From NCBI RefSeq assembly GCF_022095615.2, contig NZ_CP155559.1:1795501-1859500 (forward strand): a stretch of DNA of 64,000 nucleotides, given 5' to 3'. The translations under genes and the position numbers were made by a program. Shown here one piece after another: positions 45,457-53,861 of this stretch (position 1 is its first letter; every line of letters starts with the position of its first letter). The notes under the pieces were generated by a model, which saw only the letters and a list, made by a program, of their open reading frames with translations, had not been told where the DNA came from and did no database searches. This DNA comes from Bacillus thuringiensis. GTDB taxonomy: Bacteria > Bacillota > Bacilli > Bacillales > Bacillaceae_G.

Positions 45457-46134
45457 TTGATACCTAACATTTTAATAGTGGACGACGATCCACATATTAG
45501 AGAACTAGTTTCTGTTTTTTTAGAACGCGAAGGTTTTCAAACATATGAGGCAGTTGATGGTCTAGATGCACTTCAGAAAATAGATGAAGTAAAAGTTGAT
45601 ATGGTTATTCTTGATATCATGATGCCGAATATGGATGGATTTGATGTATGTTTTGAATTAAGGAAGTACTATGATATTCCGATTTTGATGCTAACTGCTA
45701 AAGGGGAAACATCTCAAAAAGTAAAAGGATTTCACCTCGGCACGGATGATTATCTTGTAAAACCATTTGATCCGATAGAACTAGTAGTGAGAGTAAAGGC
45801 ACTACTGAAACGTTACCAAATTACAGTATCACAATCGATTCAAGTTGGAAATGTACTGTTAAATCGTAAAACATTTGAAGTTTCAGTTGGAGAACAAACA
45901 GTTACATTACCGCTAAAAGAATTCGAATTGCTCTTTACTTTAGGTTCTAAAGCAGGAAGAACTTGTTCGAGAGAGCAATTAATTGAAGATGTATGGGGAT
46001 ATGATTTTGAAGGGAATGAACGTACATTAGACGTTCATATTAATCGGCTACGTGAGAAGTTTCAAGAAGAGAAGTCGAAGTTCAGTATTAAAACGATAAG
46101 AGGTTTAGGGTATCGCTTAGAGGTAAGTAAATGA
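45457..46134 (+). CDS. OmpR-family response regulator
   Basis: Start taken as TTG 45457 because AAAGGA is 10-11 bases upstream and the receiver domain begins at once (IPNILIVDDDPHIRELV); longer forms would start within the terminator. In this 225-residue form the phospho-acceptor is Asp53 (MVILDIMMPNMDG), with the switch Thr in ILMLTAKGE and Lys in DDYLVKPFDP. The C-terminal winged helix ends GYRLEVSK. Paired with the histidine kinase by a 4-base overlap (ATGA). Confidence 0.9.
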   Translation: MIPNILIVDDDPHIRELVSVFLEREGFQTYEAVDGLDALQKIDEVKVDMVILDIMMPNMDGFDVCFELRKYYDIPILMLTAKGETSQKVKGFHLGTDDYLVKPFDPIELVVRVKALLKRYQITVSQSIQVGNVLLNRKTFEVSVGEQTVTLPLKEFELLFTLGSKAGRTCSREQLIEDVWGYDFEGNERTLDVHINRLREKFQEEKSKFSIKTIRGLGYRLEVSK

Positions 46135-47204
46135 GAAAAAGAAAAGAAATGAGTAAGTTGAAGATGTTGAAAGTAACGGGAGCGATAATAGCGCTCTTTT
46201 CTTTTCTCACTATAATTTGGTCTATCGCATTTTATGTAGCAACTAGTATATTGAATGCTTTTGAAATAAATGTATCGCCGTTTGTTGCCTTTCTAATTAG
46301 TGATATGGTCGGTTTTGTATTTATTGTTCTTATTTGGACATTGTTTGGGATATTAATGAGGCCAAAACGACAGGCAATGATTTGGACTATTATTGAACCG
46401 ATACAAAAAATTGCAAAAGGAGACTTCTCCGTAAAAATACGAAATGAAGAAAAGTATGATGGAGAAATTGGTGTGCTCGTAAAAAGTATAAATGATATGA
46501 CAGATGAATTGAATGCAATGGAGAAAATGCGTCAGGAATTTGTATCAAATGTTTCTCATGAAATACAGTCACCATTAACTTCTATAAAAGGATTTGCTAG
46601 AGCGCTACAAGATGACAAGCTTTCAGAGGAAAAAAGAAAGCATTACCTTACCATTATTGAAACGGAAACAACAAGATTATCTAAACTGAGCCAAAATTTA
46701 CTGAAACTAACTCTTTTAGAGTCGGAAGAGTATACACCAGAAAGAGTGACTTATCGATTAGATCAACAGTTAAAGCAAATTGTGTTAAATAGTGAACCGC
46801 TCTGGGCTGAAAAAGAAATTGAGCTAGAACTTAATTTAGAGAAAGTGCACATTACTGCTGACCAAGAAAGTATGAGTCAAGTTTGGATTAATTTAATTCA
46901 TAATAGTATTAAATTTACTCCAAGTGGTGGCACAATTACAATCCAGTTAAAAGAATGTGAGAAAGTAATGGAAGTACGTATTCGTGATTCGGGAATTGGT
47001 ATATCTGAAAAGCAAAAACAACATATTTTTGAGCGTTTTTATAAAGTGGACTCTTCACGAAATCGTGCTTATGGAGGAAGTGGCTTAGGTTTAGCGATTG
47101 TGAAAAAAGTACTCGACCTTCATCAAGGAGAAATAAAAGTCGAGAGTGAGGAAGGGAATGGTACGGAATTTATTGTGTGTATTCCTAAGTATAAAGAGAG
47201 ATAG
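46131..47204 (+). CDS. Sensor histidine kinase with very short external loop
   Basis: A 357-residue kinase. TM1 (about 14-40) and TM2 (about 50-76) are separated by only about ten residues (NAFEINVSP), so the sensing surface is within or at the membrane, as in BceS/LiaS-type kinases. HAMP region follows (IIEPIQKIAKGDFSVKI), then the phospho-acceptor His143 in SNVSHEIQSPLTSIKG, N-box NLIHNSIKFTPSGG, G1 RDSGIGISE and G2 GGSGLGLAIVKKVL. Forms a two-component system with the preceding gene. Its neighbour ABC exporter may be the target or the sensor partner. Confidence 0.92.
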   Translation: MRKRKEMSKLKMLKVTGAIIALFSFLTIIWSIAFYVATSILNAFEINVSPFVAFLISDMVGFVFIVLIWTLFGILMRPKRQAMIWTIIEPIQKIAKGDFSVKIRNEEKYDGEIGVLVKSINDMTDELNAMEKMRQEFVSNVSHEIQSPLTSIKGFARALQDDKLSEEKRKHYLTIIETETTRLSKLSQNLLKLTLLESEEYTPERVTYRLDQQLKQIVLNSEPLWAEKEIELELNLEKVHITADQESMSQVWINLIHNSIKFTPSGGTITIQLKECEKVMEVRIRDSGIGISEKQKQHIFERFYKVDSSRNRAYGGSGLGLAIVKKVLDLHQGEIKVESEEGNGTEFIVCIPKYKER

Positions 47205-47240
47205 TGTTAGGGGGGATATCTTCTAACACTATTTCTCTTT
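47193..47240. terminator. Bidirectional terminator overlapping two gene ends
   Basis: 18-pair stem (one G-U) with arms 47193-47210 AAAGAGAGATAGTGTTAG and 47223-47240, loop GGGGGATATCTT. It overlaps the stop regions of the kinase and the convergent DUF3139 gene. Confidence 0.85.
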
Positions 47241-47816
47241 AAAAATACATTTACCGTTACTGCAACTATATTGATAAGCTTTTCCTTCGCTATTCATACG
47301 GTATGAGTAATCTGATTCTTTATCTTTCTTAAAGTCAACATATGCTTCTGCACCGTTTTTATCATCATCTACATCAATGAATTGAACGCTGCGTATAGAA
47401 TAATCTTTCTTTTCTCTTAAACCTCTTCCTTGCAAGTTTGTATGAATACCATCTACTAACTCGTCAAACAATGACCATTTTAAATTAAGATGGTCAAATG
47501 ACTCAGTATGTCTTCCTAAAATGCTGTCGTCTTGTATTATTTTTTTATTATTATCGTATGTATAAGAGTATGTAAAATAAGGTTCGTCTTTATATACTAC
47601 TATTGCATAATAGCCGATATTATAAAGGGGAGTATATTTTCCGGTGATACTTTGTATATCTTCTTGTTTGTAGCCTTTTATAGTATGAAGGTAATCACTA
47701 GTATCTTTTTCTATAACTTTATAGTTTAGAGGATTACCAAATGCAAAGTATATCCCGAAAAATATGATGCAAAGTCCGACTGCAGTTAGTGATAAGAACC
47801 ATTTTTTTCTTTTCAT
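47229..47816 (-). CDS. DUF3139-type membrane-anchored protein
   Basis: ATG 47816 is nine bases after GGAGAG and is preferred to ATG 47822. The 195-residue protein starts MKRKKWFLSLTAVGLCIIFF, an N-terminal membrane anchor, then FGNPLNYKVIEKDTSDYLHT, GYKQEDIQSITGKYTPLYN, and a Tyr-rich extracytoplasmic domain ending YQYSCSNGKCIFKEK with a CxxxxC pair. The layout fits DUF3139. Function unknown; probably surface-exposed. Confidence 0.8.
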   Translation of the reverse strand: MKRKKWFLSLTAVGLCIIFFGIYFAFGNPLNYKVIEKDTSDYLHTIKGYKQEDIQSITGKYTPLYNIGYYAIVVYKDEPYFTYSYTYDNNKKIIQDDSILGRHTESFDHLNLKWSLFDELVDGIHTNLQGRGLREKKDYSIRSVQFIDVDDDKNGAEAYVDFKKDKESDYSYRMNSEGKAYQYSCSNGKCIFKEK

Positions 47817-48012
47817 ACACATACACTCTCCTAGGCTGGATTTATTTTTATTTTACATGAATAATGGCAAAAATATGAGACTTATAAATAAAAACTTTCT
47901 ATAGTTACCTATAAGTAACCTACGCACATGAAAGTGCATCATTGCCTTTTTACATAAACATAGATACAATTTTAATATAATAAACAACTGAAATGATTAA
48001 GGAGTGTTATAC

Positions 48013-48732
48013 TTGGCAGAATTATTACAAGGTAAAAATGCTTTAATTACAGGAGCAGGTAGAGGGATTGGTCGTGCTGTAGCGATCGCATTAGCGAAAG
48101 AAGGCGTAAATGTCGGTCTTTTAGCTCGTTCAGAAGAAAACTTAAAAGCTGTAGCGAAAGAAGTAGAAGCAGAAGGCGTAAAAGCTGTTATTGCGACTGC
48201 TGATGTATCTTCATATGAAGAGGTAACGACTGCAATTGAAACGTTAAAAAATGGTTTAGGATCTATCGATATTTTAATTAATAACGCTGGTATTTCTAAA
48301 TTCGGTAAGTTTTTAGAATTAGACGTTGCTGATTGGGAAAAAATCATTCAAGTAAACTTAATGGGTGTATACTATGCAACTCGTGCCGCTTTACCAAGCA
48401 TGATTGAACAACAATCTGGTGATATTATTAACATTTCATCTACAGCAGGACAAAAAGGTGCACCTGTAACAAGTGCATATAGTGCTTCTAAATTTGGTGT
48501 TCTTGGTTTAACAGAATCGTTAGCGATGGAAGTTCGTAAGCATAACATTCGTGTAACAGCTTTAACGCCAAGTACAGTAGCAACTGATATGGCTGTAGAT
48601 TTAGGATTAACTGATGGAAACCCAGATAAAGTAATGCAAGCAGAAGATATTGCAGAGTTTATCGTAGCGCAGCTGAAATTAAATAAACGTACATTTATTA
48701 AATCAGCTGGACTTTGGTCTACTAATCCGTAA
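48013..48732 (+). CDS. Short-chain dehydrogenase, 3-ketoacyl-ACP reductase-like
   Basis: Start taken as TTG 48013, eight bases after AAGGAG; GTG 48004 lies in the site. The 239-residue protein shows the SDR motifs [20 protein letters not shown] (NADP-binding), [10 protein letters not shown], the catalytic Ser in [11 protein letters not shown] and YxxxK in [11 protein letters not shown]. Most similar in layout to FabG-like YoxD. Reduces a 3-keto group with NADPH in a pathway not identified by neighbours. Confidence 0.88.
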   Translation: MAELLQGKNALITGAGRGIGRAVAIALAKEGVNVGLLARSEENLKAVAKEVEAEGVKAVIATADVSSYEEVTTAIETLKNGLGSIDILINNAGISKFGKFLELDVADWEKIIQVNLMGVYYATRAALPSMIEQQSGDIINISSTAGQKGAPVTSAYSASKFGVLGLTESLAMEVRKHNIRVTALTPSTVATDMAVDLGLTDGNPDKVMQAEDIAEFIVAQLKLNKRTFIKSAGLWSTNP

Positions 48733-48750
48733 GGGATAACTGTATAAACA

Positions 48751-48795
48751 AAAGAAGGGACATCTATTCTGTAATGGAGGAGATGTCCTTTCTTT
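48751..48795 (+). terminator. Intrinsic terminator
   Basis: Stem AAAGAAGGGACATCT / AGATGTCCTTTCTTT with a 15-base loop and ATTTTTG tail after the SDR gene. Confidence 0.85.
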
Positions 48796-48880
48796 ATTTT
48801 TGTATATAAGACAAAATTTTCGGTATAATCGAAAGTGAATGGTAAAAAAGTATTGAGAAATTGAAGGGGATGGTATTTAC

Positions 48881-49552
48881 ATGAGTACGATTGAGAAATG
48901 GACGGCTGTTGATCAATATGTGAGTGATGTATTAATACCGAGAGATTCTACATTAGAAGAAGTTCTTCAAGCAAACGTTGCAGCTAATTTACCAGCACAT
49001 GATGTATCGCCAACGCAAGGGAAGTTTTTGCAACTATTAGTACAAATTCAAGGAGCTCGGAACATTTTAGAAATTGGTACTTTAGGCGGATATAGCACAA
49101 TATGGCTTGCAAGAGCATTGCCATCTGGAGGCCAAGTTGTTACATTGGAAGCAAGTGAAAAACATGCAGAAATAGCACGTAACAATATTGAACGTGCTAA
49201 TTTGACTGATAAAATTGAAATGCGAATAGGGTTAGCATTAGATTCTTTGCAACAAATAGAAGATGAGAAGTATGAACCGTTTGATTTTATCTTTATAGAT
49301 GCTGATAAACAAAATAATCCTGCTTATTTTGAATGGGCACTGAAACTATCACGCCCGGGTACTGTAATCATTGGGGATAATGTAGTACGCGAAGGAGAAT
49401 TAATTAATAACACTAGTAGCGACCCTCGTGTACAAGGGATACGTCGCTTCTATGAATTAATAGCTGCTGAGCCACGTGTAAGTGCTACAGCGCTTCAAAC
49501 TGTAGGAAGTAAAGGGTACGATGGATTTGTGATGGTAGTCGTAAAAGAATGA
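48881..49552 (+). CDS. O-methyltransferase (class I, COMT-like)
   Basis: A 223-residue SAM-dependent O-methyltransferase. Motif I ARNILEIGTLGGYSTIWLAR (SAM-binding), acidic VVTLEASEKHAEIARNNIER, then FDFIFIDADKQNNPAYFEW and GTVIIGDNVVREGEL carry the metal-binding Asp and Asn seen in catechol-type methyltransferases. Start ATG 48881 follows AAGGGGATGGTATTTAC. Nothing in the context shows the acceptor. No terminator separates it from the next leader ORF. Confidence 0.88.
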   Translation: MSTIEKWTAVDQYVSDVLIPRDSTLEEVLQANVAANLPAHDVSPTQGKFLQLLVQIQGARNILEIGTLGGYSTIWLARALPSGGQVVTLEASEKHAEIARNNIERANLTDKIEMRIGLALDSLQQIEDEKYEPFDFIFIDADKQNNPAYFEWALKLSRPGTVIIGDNVVREGELINNTSSDPRVQGIRRFYELIAAEPRVSATALQTVGSKGYDGFVMVVVKE

Positions 49553-49570
49553 CGAAAAGGTGGCAAAAAG

Positions 49571-49597
49571 ATGAAAAAGAAGTTTCAAAAATTATAA
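49571..49597 (+). CDS. Leader peptide candidate upstream of the adenylyltransferase
   Basis: ATG 49571 follows AAAAGGTGGCAAAAAG. It encodes MKKKFQKL and then TAA (49595-49597); the same frame then runs another 18 codons (RVSCATQLARGPPTHIKI) to a stop, so one base change may have shortened it. It lies ahead of the hairpin that hides the ribosome site of the adenylyltransferase. Its position fits a translational attenuator leader. Confidence 0.35.
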   Translation: MKKKFQKL

Positions 49598-49630
49598 CGT
49601 GTATCATGTGCAACACAGCTAGCTCGTGGG

Positions 49631-49674
49631 CCTCCAACACACATAAAAATATAAGTTTATATAAAAATTGGAGG
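49631..49674 (+). promoter_or_regulatory. Shine-Dalgarno-sequestering stem upstream of the adenylyltransferase
   Basis: CCTCCAA (49631-49637) is a perfect complement of TTGGAGG (49668-49674), the ribosome site of the gene starting 49685. Within the 30-base loop a second hairpin ATATAA-GT-TTATAT forms. The arrangement hides the ribosome site unless something opens it. Confidence 0.5.
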
Positions 49675-49684
49675 TTAGGAATAG

Positions 49685-50557
49685 ATGAGAACTGAAAAAG
49701 AAATGCTAGACTTAATTATTAATACAGCAAAAGAGGATAAAAGAATTCGGGCTGTTATCATGAATGGATCACGTATAAATCCAAATGTGAAAAAAGATTG
49801 TTTTCAAGACTATGATATTATGTATGTTGTACATGATATACAATCTTTTACGTCTAATCATAATTGGATTCATAGATTTGGAGAAATAATGATTGTACAA
49901 ATGCCGGAAGAAATGTCATTAGTTCCAGCAGATGAAGACGGAAAATTTCCATATTTAATGCAGTTTATGGATGGAAATCGAATTGATTTAACGCTCGTTC
50001 CATTTGATTTGATAAATAAGTTCGTTGGACAAGATAGTTTAAGTCAACTACTTCTGGATAAAGATAATTGTATTGTTGAATTTCCACCTGCAAGCGATAA
50101 AGACTACTTAATAAAAATGCCTACAGAAAAAGAGTTTTTAGATTGTTGTAATGAATTTTGGTGGTGTAGTACGAATGTGGCAAAAGGGTTATGGAGAGAA
50201 GAACTTTCTTATGTGAAAGGGATGCTTGATGGTCCGGTGCGAGATATGTTCATCGTAATGCTAGAATGGCATATTGGTATGAAAACAGATTTTACAGTTA
50301 ATGCAGGGAAGTTTGGGAAGCATTTTAAGCAATACTTTGAAGAAGATGTGTGGGAGCAATTTAAGAAAACATTTTCTAATGCAGAATATGAAGACATATG
50401 GGAGTCATTTTTTGTAATGGGAGATATGTTTAGGAAAGTTGCGAACGGATTTGCGAACGCTTATGGATATCAATACCCGCAAGGTGATGATGACAGAGTG
50501 ACAAGTTATTTAAAACATGTGAGAACATTACCGAGAGATAGTAAAGTAATGTATTAA
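49685..50557 (+). CDS. Aminoglycoside 6-adenylyltransferase (AadK/Ant(6)-like)
   Basis: A 290-residue nucleotidyltransferase closely matching the AadK/AadE layout. The nucleotidyltransferase core GSRINPN followed by FQDYDIMYVV carries the metal-binding acidic residues; a third is in NRIDLTLVPF. The helical C-terminal domain includes NEFWWCSTNVAKGLWREE and MLEWHIGMK. Family members adenylate the 6-hydroxyl of streptomycin; chromosomal copies in Bacillus give low-level or silent resistance. Ribosome site TTGGAGG is in the stem described separately. Confidence 0.88.
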   Translation: MRTEKEMLDLIINTAKEDKRIRAVIMNGSRINPNVKKDCFQDYDIMYVVHDIQSFTSNHNWIHRFGEIMIVQMPEEMSLVPADEDGKFPYLMQFMDGNRIDLTLVPFDLINKFVGQDSLSQLLLDKDNCIVEFPPASDKDYLIKMPTEKEFLDCCNEFWWCSTNVAKGLWREELSYVKGMLDGPVRDMFIVMLEWHIGMKTDFTVNAGKFGKHFKQYFEEDVWEQFKKTFSNAEYEDIWESFFVMGDMFRKVANGFANAYGYQYPQGDDDRVTSYLKHVRTLPRDSKVMY

Positions 50558-50570
50558 TTTTATTGAGTAA

Positions 50571-50605
50571 TAGGACTGTCCCAATAATGGACAGTCTTAT
50601 TTTTG
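50571..50605 (+). terminator. Intrinsic terminator
   Basis: 11-pair stem TAGGACTGTCC / GGACAGTCTTA (one G-U) with a 7-base loop and TTTTTG tail. Confidence 0.85.
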
Positions 50606-50675
50606 TTTATGAATAACAATTTCTCTAACAAAGTGCAGATGAATCACATATGAAATTTTAGGGAGGTTTTTTATC

Positions 50676-51503
50676 ATGTATTATTTTTATTCGTCAGAAA
50701 TGTTTGCTCCATATCAATGGGGACTAGAACGAGATGTTTCGTATGCCTATATGCCATATAGCTCATTTTATTATGGAGACTATATAAGCTCATTGCCATA
50801 CGCATATATCCCAAGGAACTATGAAGTACAAATGAAAGCTGATGAGCGTGGATCGTGGACACCATTTTCGTGGGTCGAAAAATATGCGTACGCATTTTCA
50901 GGACCGTACAATAAAGCGGAAGTCGCTCTTACATTTGATGATGGACCAGATTTAGAATTTACGCCAAAAATTTTAGATAAGTTAAAACAACATAATGTAA
51001 AAGCGACTTTCTTCTTGCTTGGTGAAAATGCAGAGAAGTTTCCAAATGTAGTAAAACGTATTGCGAATGAAGGGCATGTAATTGGCAATCATACGTATAG
51101 CCATCCGAATTTAGCGAAAGTAACTGATGCTGAGTACCGTAATCAAATTATAAAAACAGAAGAAATATTAAATCGTTTAGCTGGTTATGCACCGAAATTA
51201 ATTCGTCCGCCGTACGGTGAAATACTTGAAAATCAATTGAAGTGGGCAACAGAGCAAAATTTTATGATTGTACAGTGGAGTGTTGATACAGTTGATTGGA
51301 AAGGTGTAAGTGCCGATACGATTACAAATAATGTGTTAGGGAATTCATTTCCAGGTAGTGTCATCCTGCAGCATTCAACTCCAGGTGGGCATTTACAAGG
51401 ATCTGTAGATGCGCTAGACAAAATCATTCCGCAGTTAAAAACGAAAGGGGCACGTTTTGTAACACTTCCAAGTATGTTCCAGACATCGAAAGAAAGAAAT
51501 TGA
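50676..51503 (+). CDS. Polysaccharide deacetylase (CE4, Bc1960-like)
   Basis: A 275-residue CE4 deacetylase, the length of B. cereus Bc1960 peptidoglycan N-acetylglucosamine deacetylase. Motif 1 ALTFDDGPDLEF has the catalytic Asp88 and metal-binding Asp89; motif 2 GNHTYSHPNL has His139 and His143; motif 3 IRPPYGE; then QWSVDTVDWKG and ILQHSTPGG. The N-terminal 70 residues are rich in Tyr (MYYFYSSEMF, YGDYISSLPYAYIP) and carry no signal peptide. It deacetylates GlcNAc in peptidoglycan, giving lysozyme resistance, but export is unexplained. Ribosome site AGGGAGG. Confidence 0.93.
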   Translation: MYYFYSSEMFAPYQWGLERDVSYAYMPYSSFYYGDYISSLPYAYIPRNYEVQMKADERGSWTPFSWVEKYAYAFSGPYNKAEVALTFDDGPDLEFTPKILDKLKQHNVKATFFLLGENAEKFPNVVKRIANEGHVIGNHTYSHPNLAKVTDAEYRNQIIKTEEILNRLAGYAPKLIRPPYGEILENQLKWATEQNFMIVQWSVDTVDWKGVSADTITNNVLGNSFPGSVILQHSTPGGHLQGSVDALDKIIPQLKTKGARFVTLPSMFQTSKERN

Positions 51504-51570
51504 ATATGTTATAAATTGGAAACGATAGGGTTGTGTCGTATAATGAGAGTGTAAGGTAGGGGGGATATAA

Positions 51571-51912
51571 TTGATTGAGGCACTAGTAAACATAGGAATG
51601 AGCATATTGATTGGTGTTATATTTATACTTGCGGCACTTATACTTCAAAAAAATCCACCGACAGATATTAACGCGGCATATGGTTATCGTACGAAGCGAT
51701 CTATGAAAAATAAGGAACTATGGGATGCGGGTAATAGGTATAGTGCAGAAGTGATGAAACAAAATGGTTTCATCATGATGTTAATTGGAAGTGTTATTAG
51801 TATACTGTTTAGATATCCGCATACAATGATAGCGGTTATGATTGTTATGCTGTTGTTAATTATTCGCTTATTTATACAAGTAGAGAAAAGGCTGAAGCTC
51901 CTTGAACAATGA
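51571..51912 (+). CDS. SdpI/YhfL-type membrane protein
   Basis: TTG 51571 follows GGGGGGATATAA and no ATG is available. The 113-residue protein has hydrophobic segments at about 8-25, 65-80 and 84-104 and the SdpI C-terminal domain signature NAAYGYRTKRSMKNKELWDA, AGNRYSAEVMKQNG. SdpI is the immunity protein for the SdpC toxin in B. subtilis; most members of this wider family are uncharacterised and no sdpABC genes are nearby, so immunity is only a possibility. Confidence 0.82.
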   Translation: MIEALVNIGMSILIGVIFILAALILQKNPPTDINAAYGYRTKRSMKNKELWDAGNRYSAEVMKQNGFIMMLIGSVISILFRYPHTMIAVMIVMLLLIIRLFIQVEKRLKLLEQ

Positions 51913-51920
51913 TGATAAAT

Positions 51921-51965
51921 AAAATAGGACTCCCTGGATATTATAAACTAGGGGTCCTATTTTAT
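51921..51965. terminator. Bidirectional intrinsic terminator
   Basis: Stem AAAATAGGACTCCCT / AGGGGTCCTATTTT (one bulged base) between the convergent SdpI-like and Nudix genes. Confidence 0.82.
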
Positions 51966-51975
51966 TTATAAATTA

Positions 51976-52575
51976 TTATTTTTTTAGTGATTTTTTTCCT
52001 TGTTTTATAACAAATTCGTAATATTGAAGGTCATAAGGGTAAATATCTTCAAATGTTATCGTTATCGGTTTATTGCTTAAAACAGAAATAGCCGTAAAAG
52101 ATGCAATCTCTTTTTTTAATAGTTGTAAAAAAGAGGTTGCATGTACTTTCATTACATCATCTACTTCTTCACCTGGTACAAATGGAAGTGGATTGATGAC
52201 ATTGTGGAAATACATATGACAAAACTCGCGATCTGTAAGATTTGAAATTTCATAATCTATTTGAAAGATGCCTTTGTATGCTAAATCAGTCGTTTGAAAA
52301 GAAAGCCCCAATTCTTCTTCAATTTCACGAAGACCACCAATTTGTACATCTTCATCATGCATAATATGTCCGGCTGAAGTAATATCCCATATACCCGGAG
52401 CTTCTTTTTTATTTTTAGAGCGTAATTGGAAATATAAAAACATATCTTCAGCATCTTTTTCTACAAACCAACAATGAAATGTTTCGTGCCAATCACCGTC
52501 ACGATGCACTTCATCACGCAATTTCTTCCCAAGTGTATTTCTTTCAGGATCAAATATTGTTAACCACTCTGTCAT
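51976..52575 (-). CDS. NUDIX hydrolase
   Basis: A 199-residue Nudix enzyme. The Nudix box is complete: GHIMHDEDVQIGGL followed by REIEEELGL, fitting GX5EX7REUXEEXGU. Preceding SKNKKEAPGIWDITSAGH resembles the IPP-isomerase-like or NADH-pyrophosphatase class; length and N-terminus fit general housecleaning Nudix enzymes. It cleaves a nucleoside-diphosphate-linked compound; the actual substrate is unknown. Starts MTEWLTIFDPERN after AAAGGGGAATTAAA. Confidence 0.88.
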   Translation of the reverse strand: MTEWLTIFDPERNTLGKKLRDEVHRDGDWHETFHCWFVEKDAEDMFLYFQLRSKNKKEAPGIWDITSAGHIMHDEDVQIGGLREIEEELGLSFQTTDLAYKGIFQIDYEISNLTDREFCHMYFHNVINPLPFVPGEEVDDVMKVHATSFLQLLKKEIASFTAISVLSNKPITITFEDIYPYDLQYYEFVIKQGKKSLKK

Positions 52576-52656
52576 TTTAATTCCCCTTTCTGCAAATTTT
52601 ATTATACAATATTCGTATTGAATTTTGGGAAAATAAAGAAAAAGGAGTGTTTATAA

Positions 52657-53295
52657 GTGGGGATAGAGAGTAAGGAAATAAAATCGATTATTTCAACAGA
52701 GGAAGAATTACGACAAATATTGGGGCAACCAAGTGAGCGAGCTTTGAAAAAAGTTATTTCATCACTAGACCACCATTGTGTAGATTTTCTGTCTAAATCT
52801 CCTTTTCTAGTATTATCTACTGCAAATAAATTAGGAGAGTGTGATGCTTCGCCGAGAGGAGATGCACCTGGATTTGTATATGTATTAAATCAAAATAAAA
52901 TTATCATCCCTGAAAGACCGGGTAATCGTCGCATAGACTCTATTTTAAATATTATTTCGAATCCGCACGTAGGATTAATCTTTTTTATTCCTGGTCTTGG
53001 GGAAACACTCCGAATAAACGGTAAAGCATATATTACAAACGATGAAGAAATTTTGAAAGAAATGCAGGCGAATGGACGTAATCCGTTACTTGGAATCGTT
53101 GTTGAAATAGAAGAATGCTACATACATTGTGCAAAAGCTTTTATTCGCTCTAAGATGTGGGATCCAGAATCTTGGTTACATAAAAAAGAGTTACCTTCAG
53201 CAGCAAAAATGTTAATGGAACATGCGAAAGTGAATGCGTCAGAAGAGGACGTTGCACGTTCTTTAGAAGAAAGTTATAAGAAAAGATTGTATTGA
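52657..53295 (+). CDS. Pyridoxamine 5'-phosphate oxidase-family flavoprotein
   Basis: GTG 52657 follows AAAAAGGAGTGTTTATAA and gives 212 residues. The FMN-binding split barrel is visible in FLVLSTANKLGECDASPRGD, APGFVYVLNQNKIIIPERPG and NRRIDSILNIISNPHVGLIF. It resembles the MSMEG_1061 type of PPOX proteins rather than PdxH. It likely uses FMN or F420-like cofactors for a reductive reaction; substrate is unknown. Followed by the T-box region. Confidence 0.82.
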   Translation: MGIESKEIKSIISTEEELRQILGQPSERALKKVISSLDHHCVDFLSKSPFLVLSTANKLGECDASPRGDAPGFVYVLNQNKIIIPERPGNRRIDSILNIISNPHVGLIFFIPGLGETLRINGKAYITNDEEILKEMQANGRNPLLGIVVEIEECYIHCAKAFIRSKMWDPESWLHKKELPSAAKMLMEHAKVNASEEDVARSLEESYKKRLY

Positions 53296-53480
53296 AAAAA
53301 CTTTATTCATATAGTTTTACAAAGTGGATGTGTACGTGATTTAGAATGGGATATTTATATTATGAAGGATTGATGTACAAGGTGGAGAAATAACAAAATA
53401 GGTAAATCGAGCGGTAGTGGCATAATACTATTGTAAAATATAATAGAAATTGATTTTGAAAATTGTTAGTAAAAATAGGC

Positions 53481-53509
53481 TTGCTTTTTAAAAAGTTGAT
53501 AACTATAAT
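53481..53509 (+). promoter_or_regulatory. Promoter of T-box unit 1
   Basis: TTGCTT (53481-53486), 17-base spacer, consensus TATAAT (53504-53509). Confidence 0.8.
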
Positions 53510-53514
53510 AAGTT

Positions 53515-53786
53515 AACAAATAGACATGAACGAAAAAGTAACGATAAGGACATGAAATCATTTTTACGGTTTACAGAGAGGGAAGTCTAGGGTGTGAGCT
53601 TCCTAACACGAGAAATGGTTTTACCACCTTTGAACTTCAATAGTGAACGAGTAATCTAGTAATTATTGACGGAATCAGCCGTTATCTGAACTTGAGCAAT
53701 CTAGAAGGAAATAAGTCTGGATTGGAACAAGGGTGGAACCACGAAAACACATTCGTCCCTTTCCTAGGGATGAGTGTGTTTTTTTA
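53515..53786 (+). promoter_or_regulatory. T-box riboswitch, unit 1 (threonine)
   Basis: The T-box AAGGGTGGAACCACG is at 53729-53743, followed by a terminator stem (53745-53760 and 53766-53781) with a T-run. Upstream Stem I features are AAAAAGTAACGA, ACAGAGAGGGAAGTC, GGGTGTGAGCTTCC and the specifier region TTTTACCACC; the likely specifier codon is ACC (Thr) at 53623-53625. Uncharged tRNA-Thr would favour the antiterminator and so expression of the genes downstream. Stem assignments are by eye. Confidence 0.9.
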
Positions 53787-53828
53787 TGGAATCAGAGATT
53801 GAAAATTAAAATAATTTAAAAAATAGTA

Positions 53829-53856
53829 TTGATTTTGTTGTTTATACGAGTATAAT
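53829..53856 (+). promoter_or_regulatory. Promoter of T-box unit 2
   Basis: TTGATT (53829-53834), 16-base spacer, TATAAT (53851-53856), exactly 347 bases downstream of the -10 of unit 1. Confidence 0.8.
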
Positions 53857-53861
53857 GAGTT

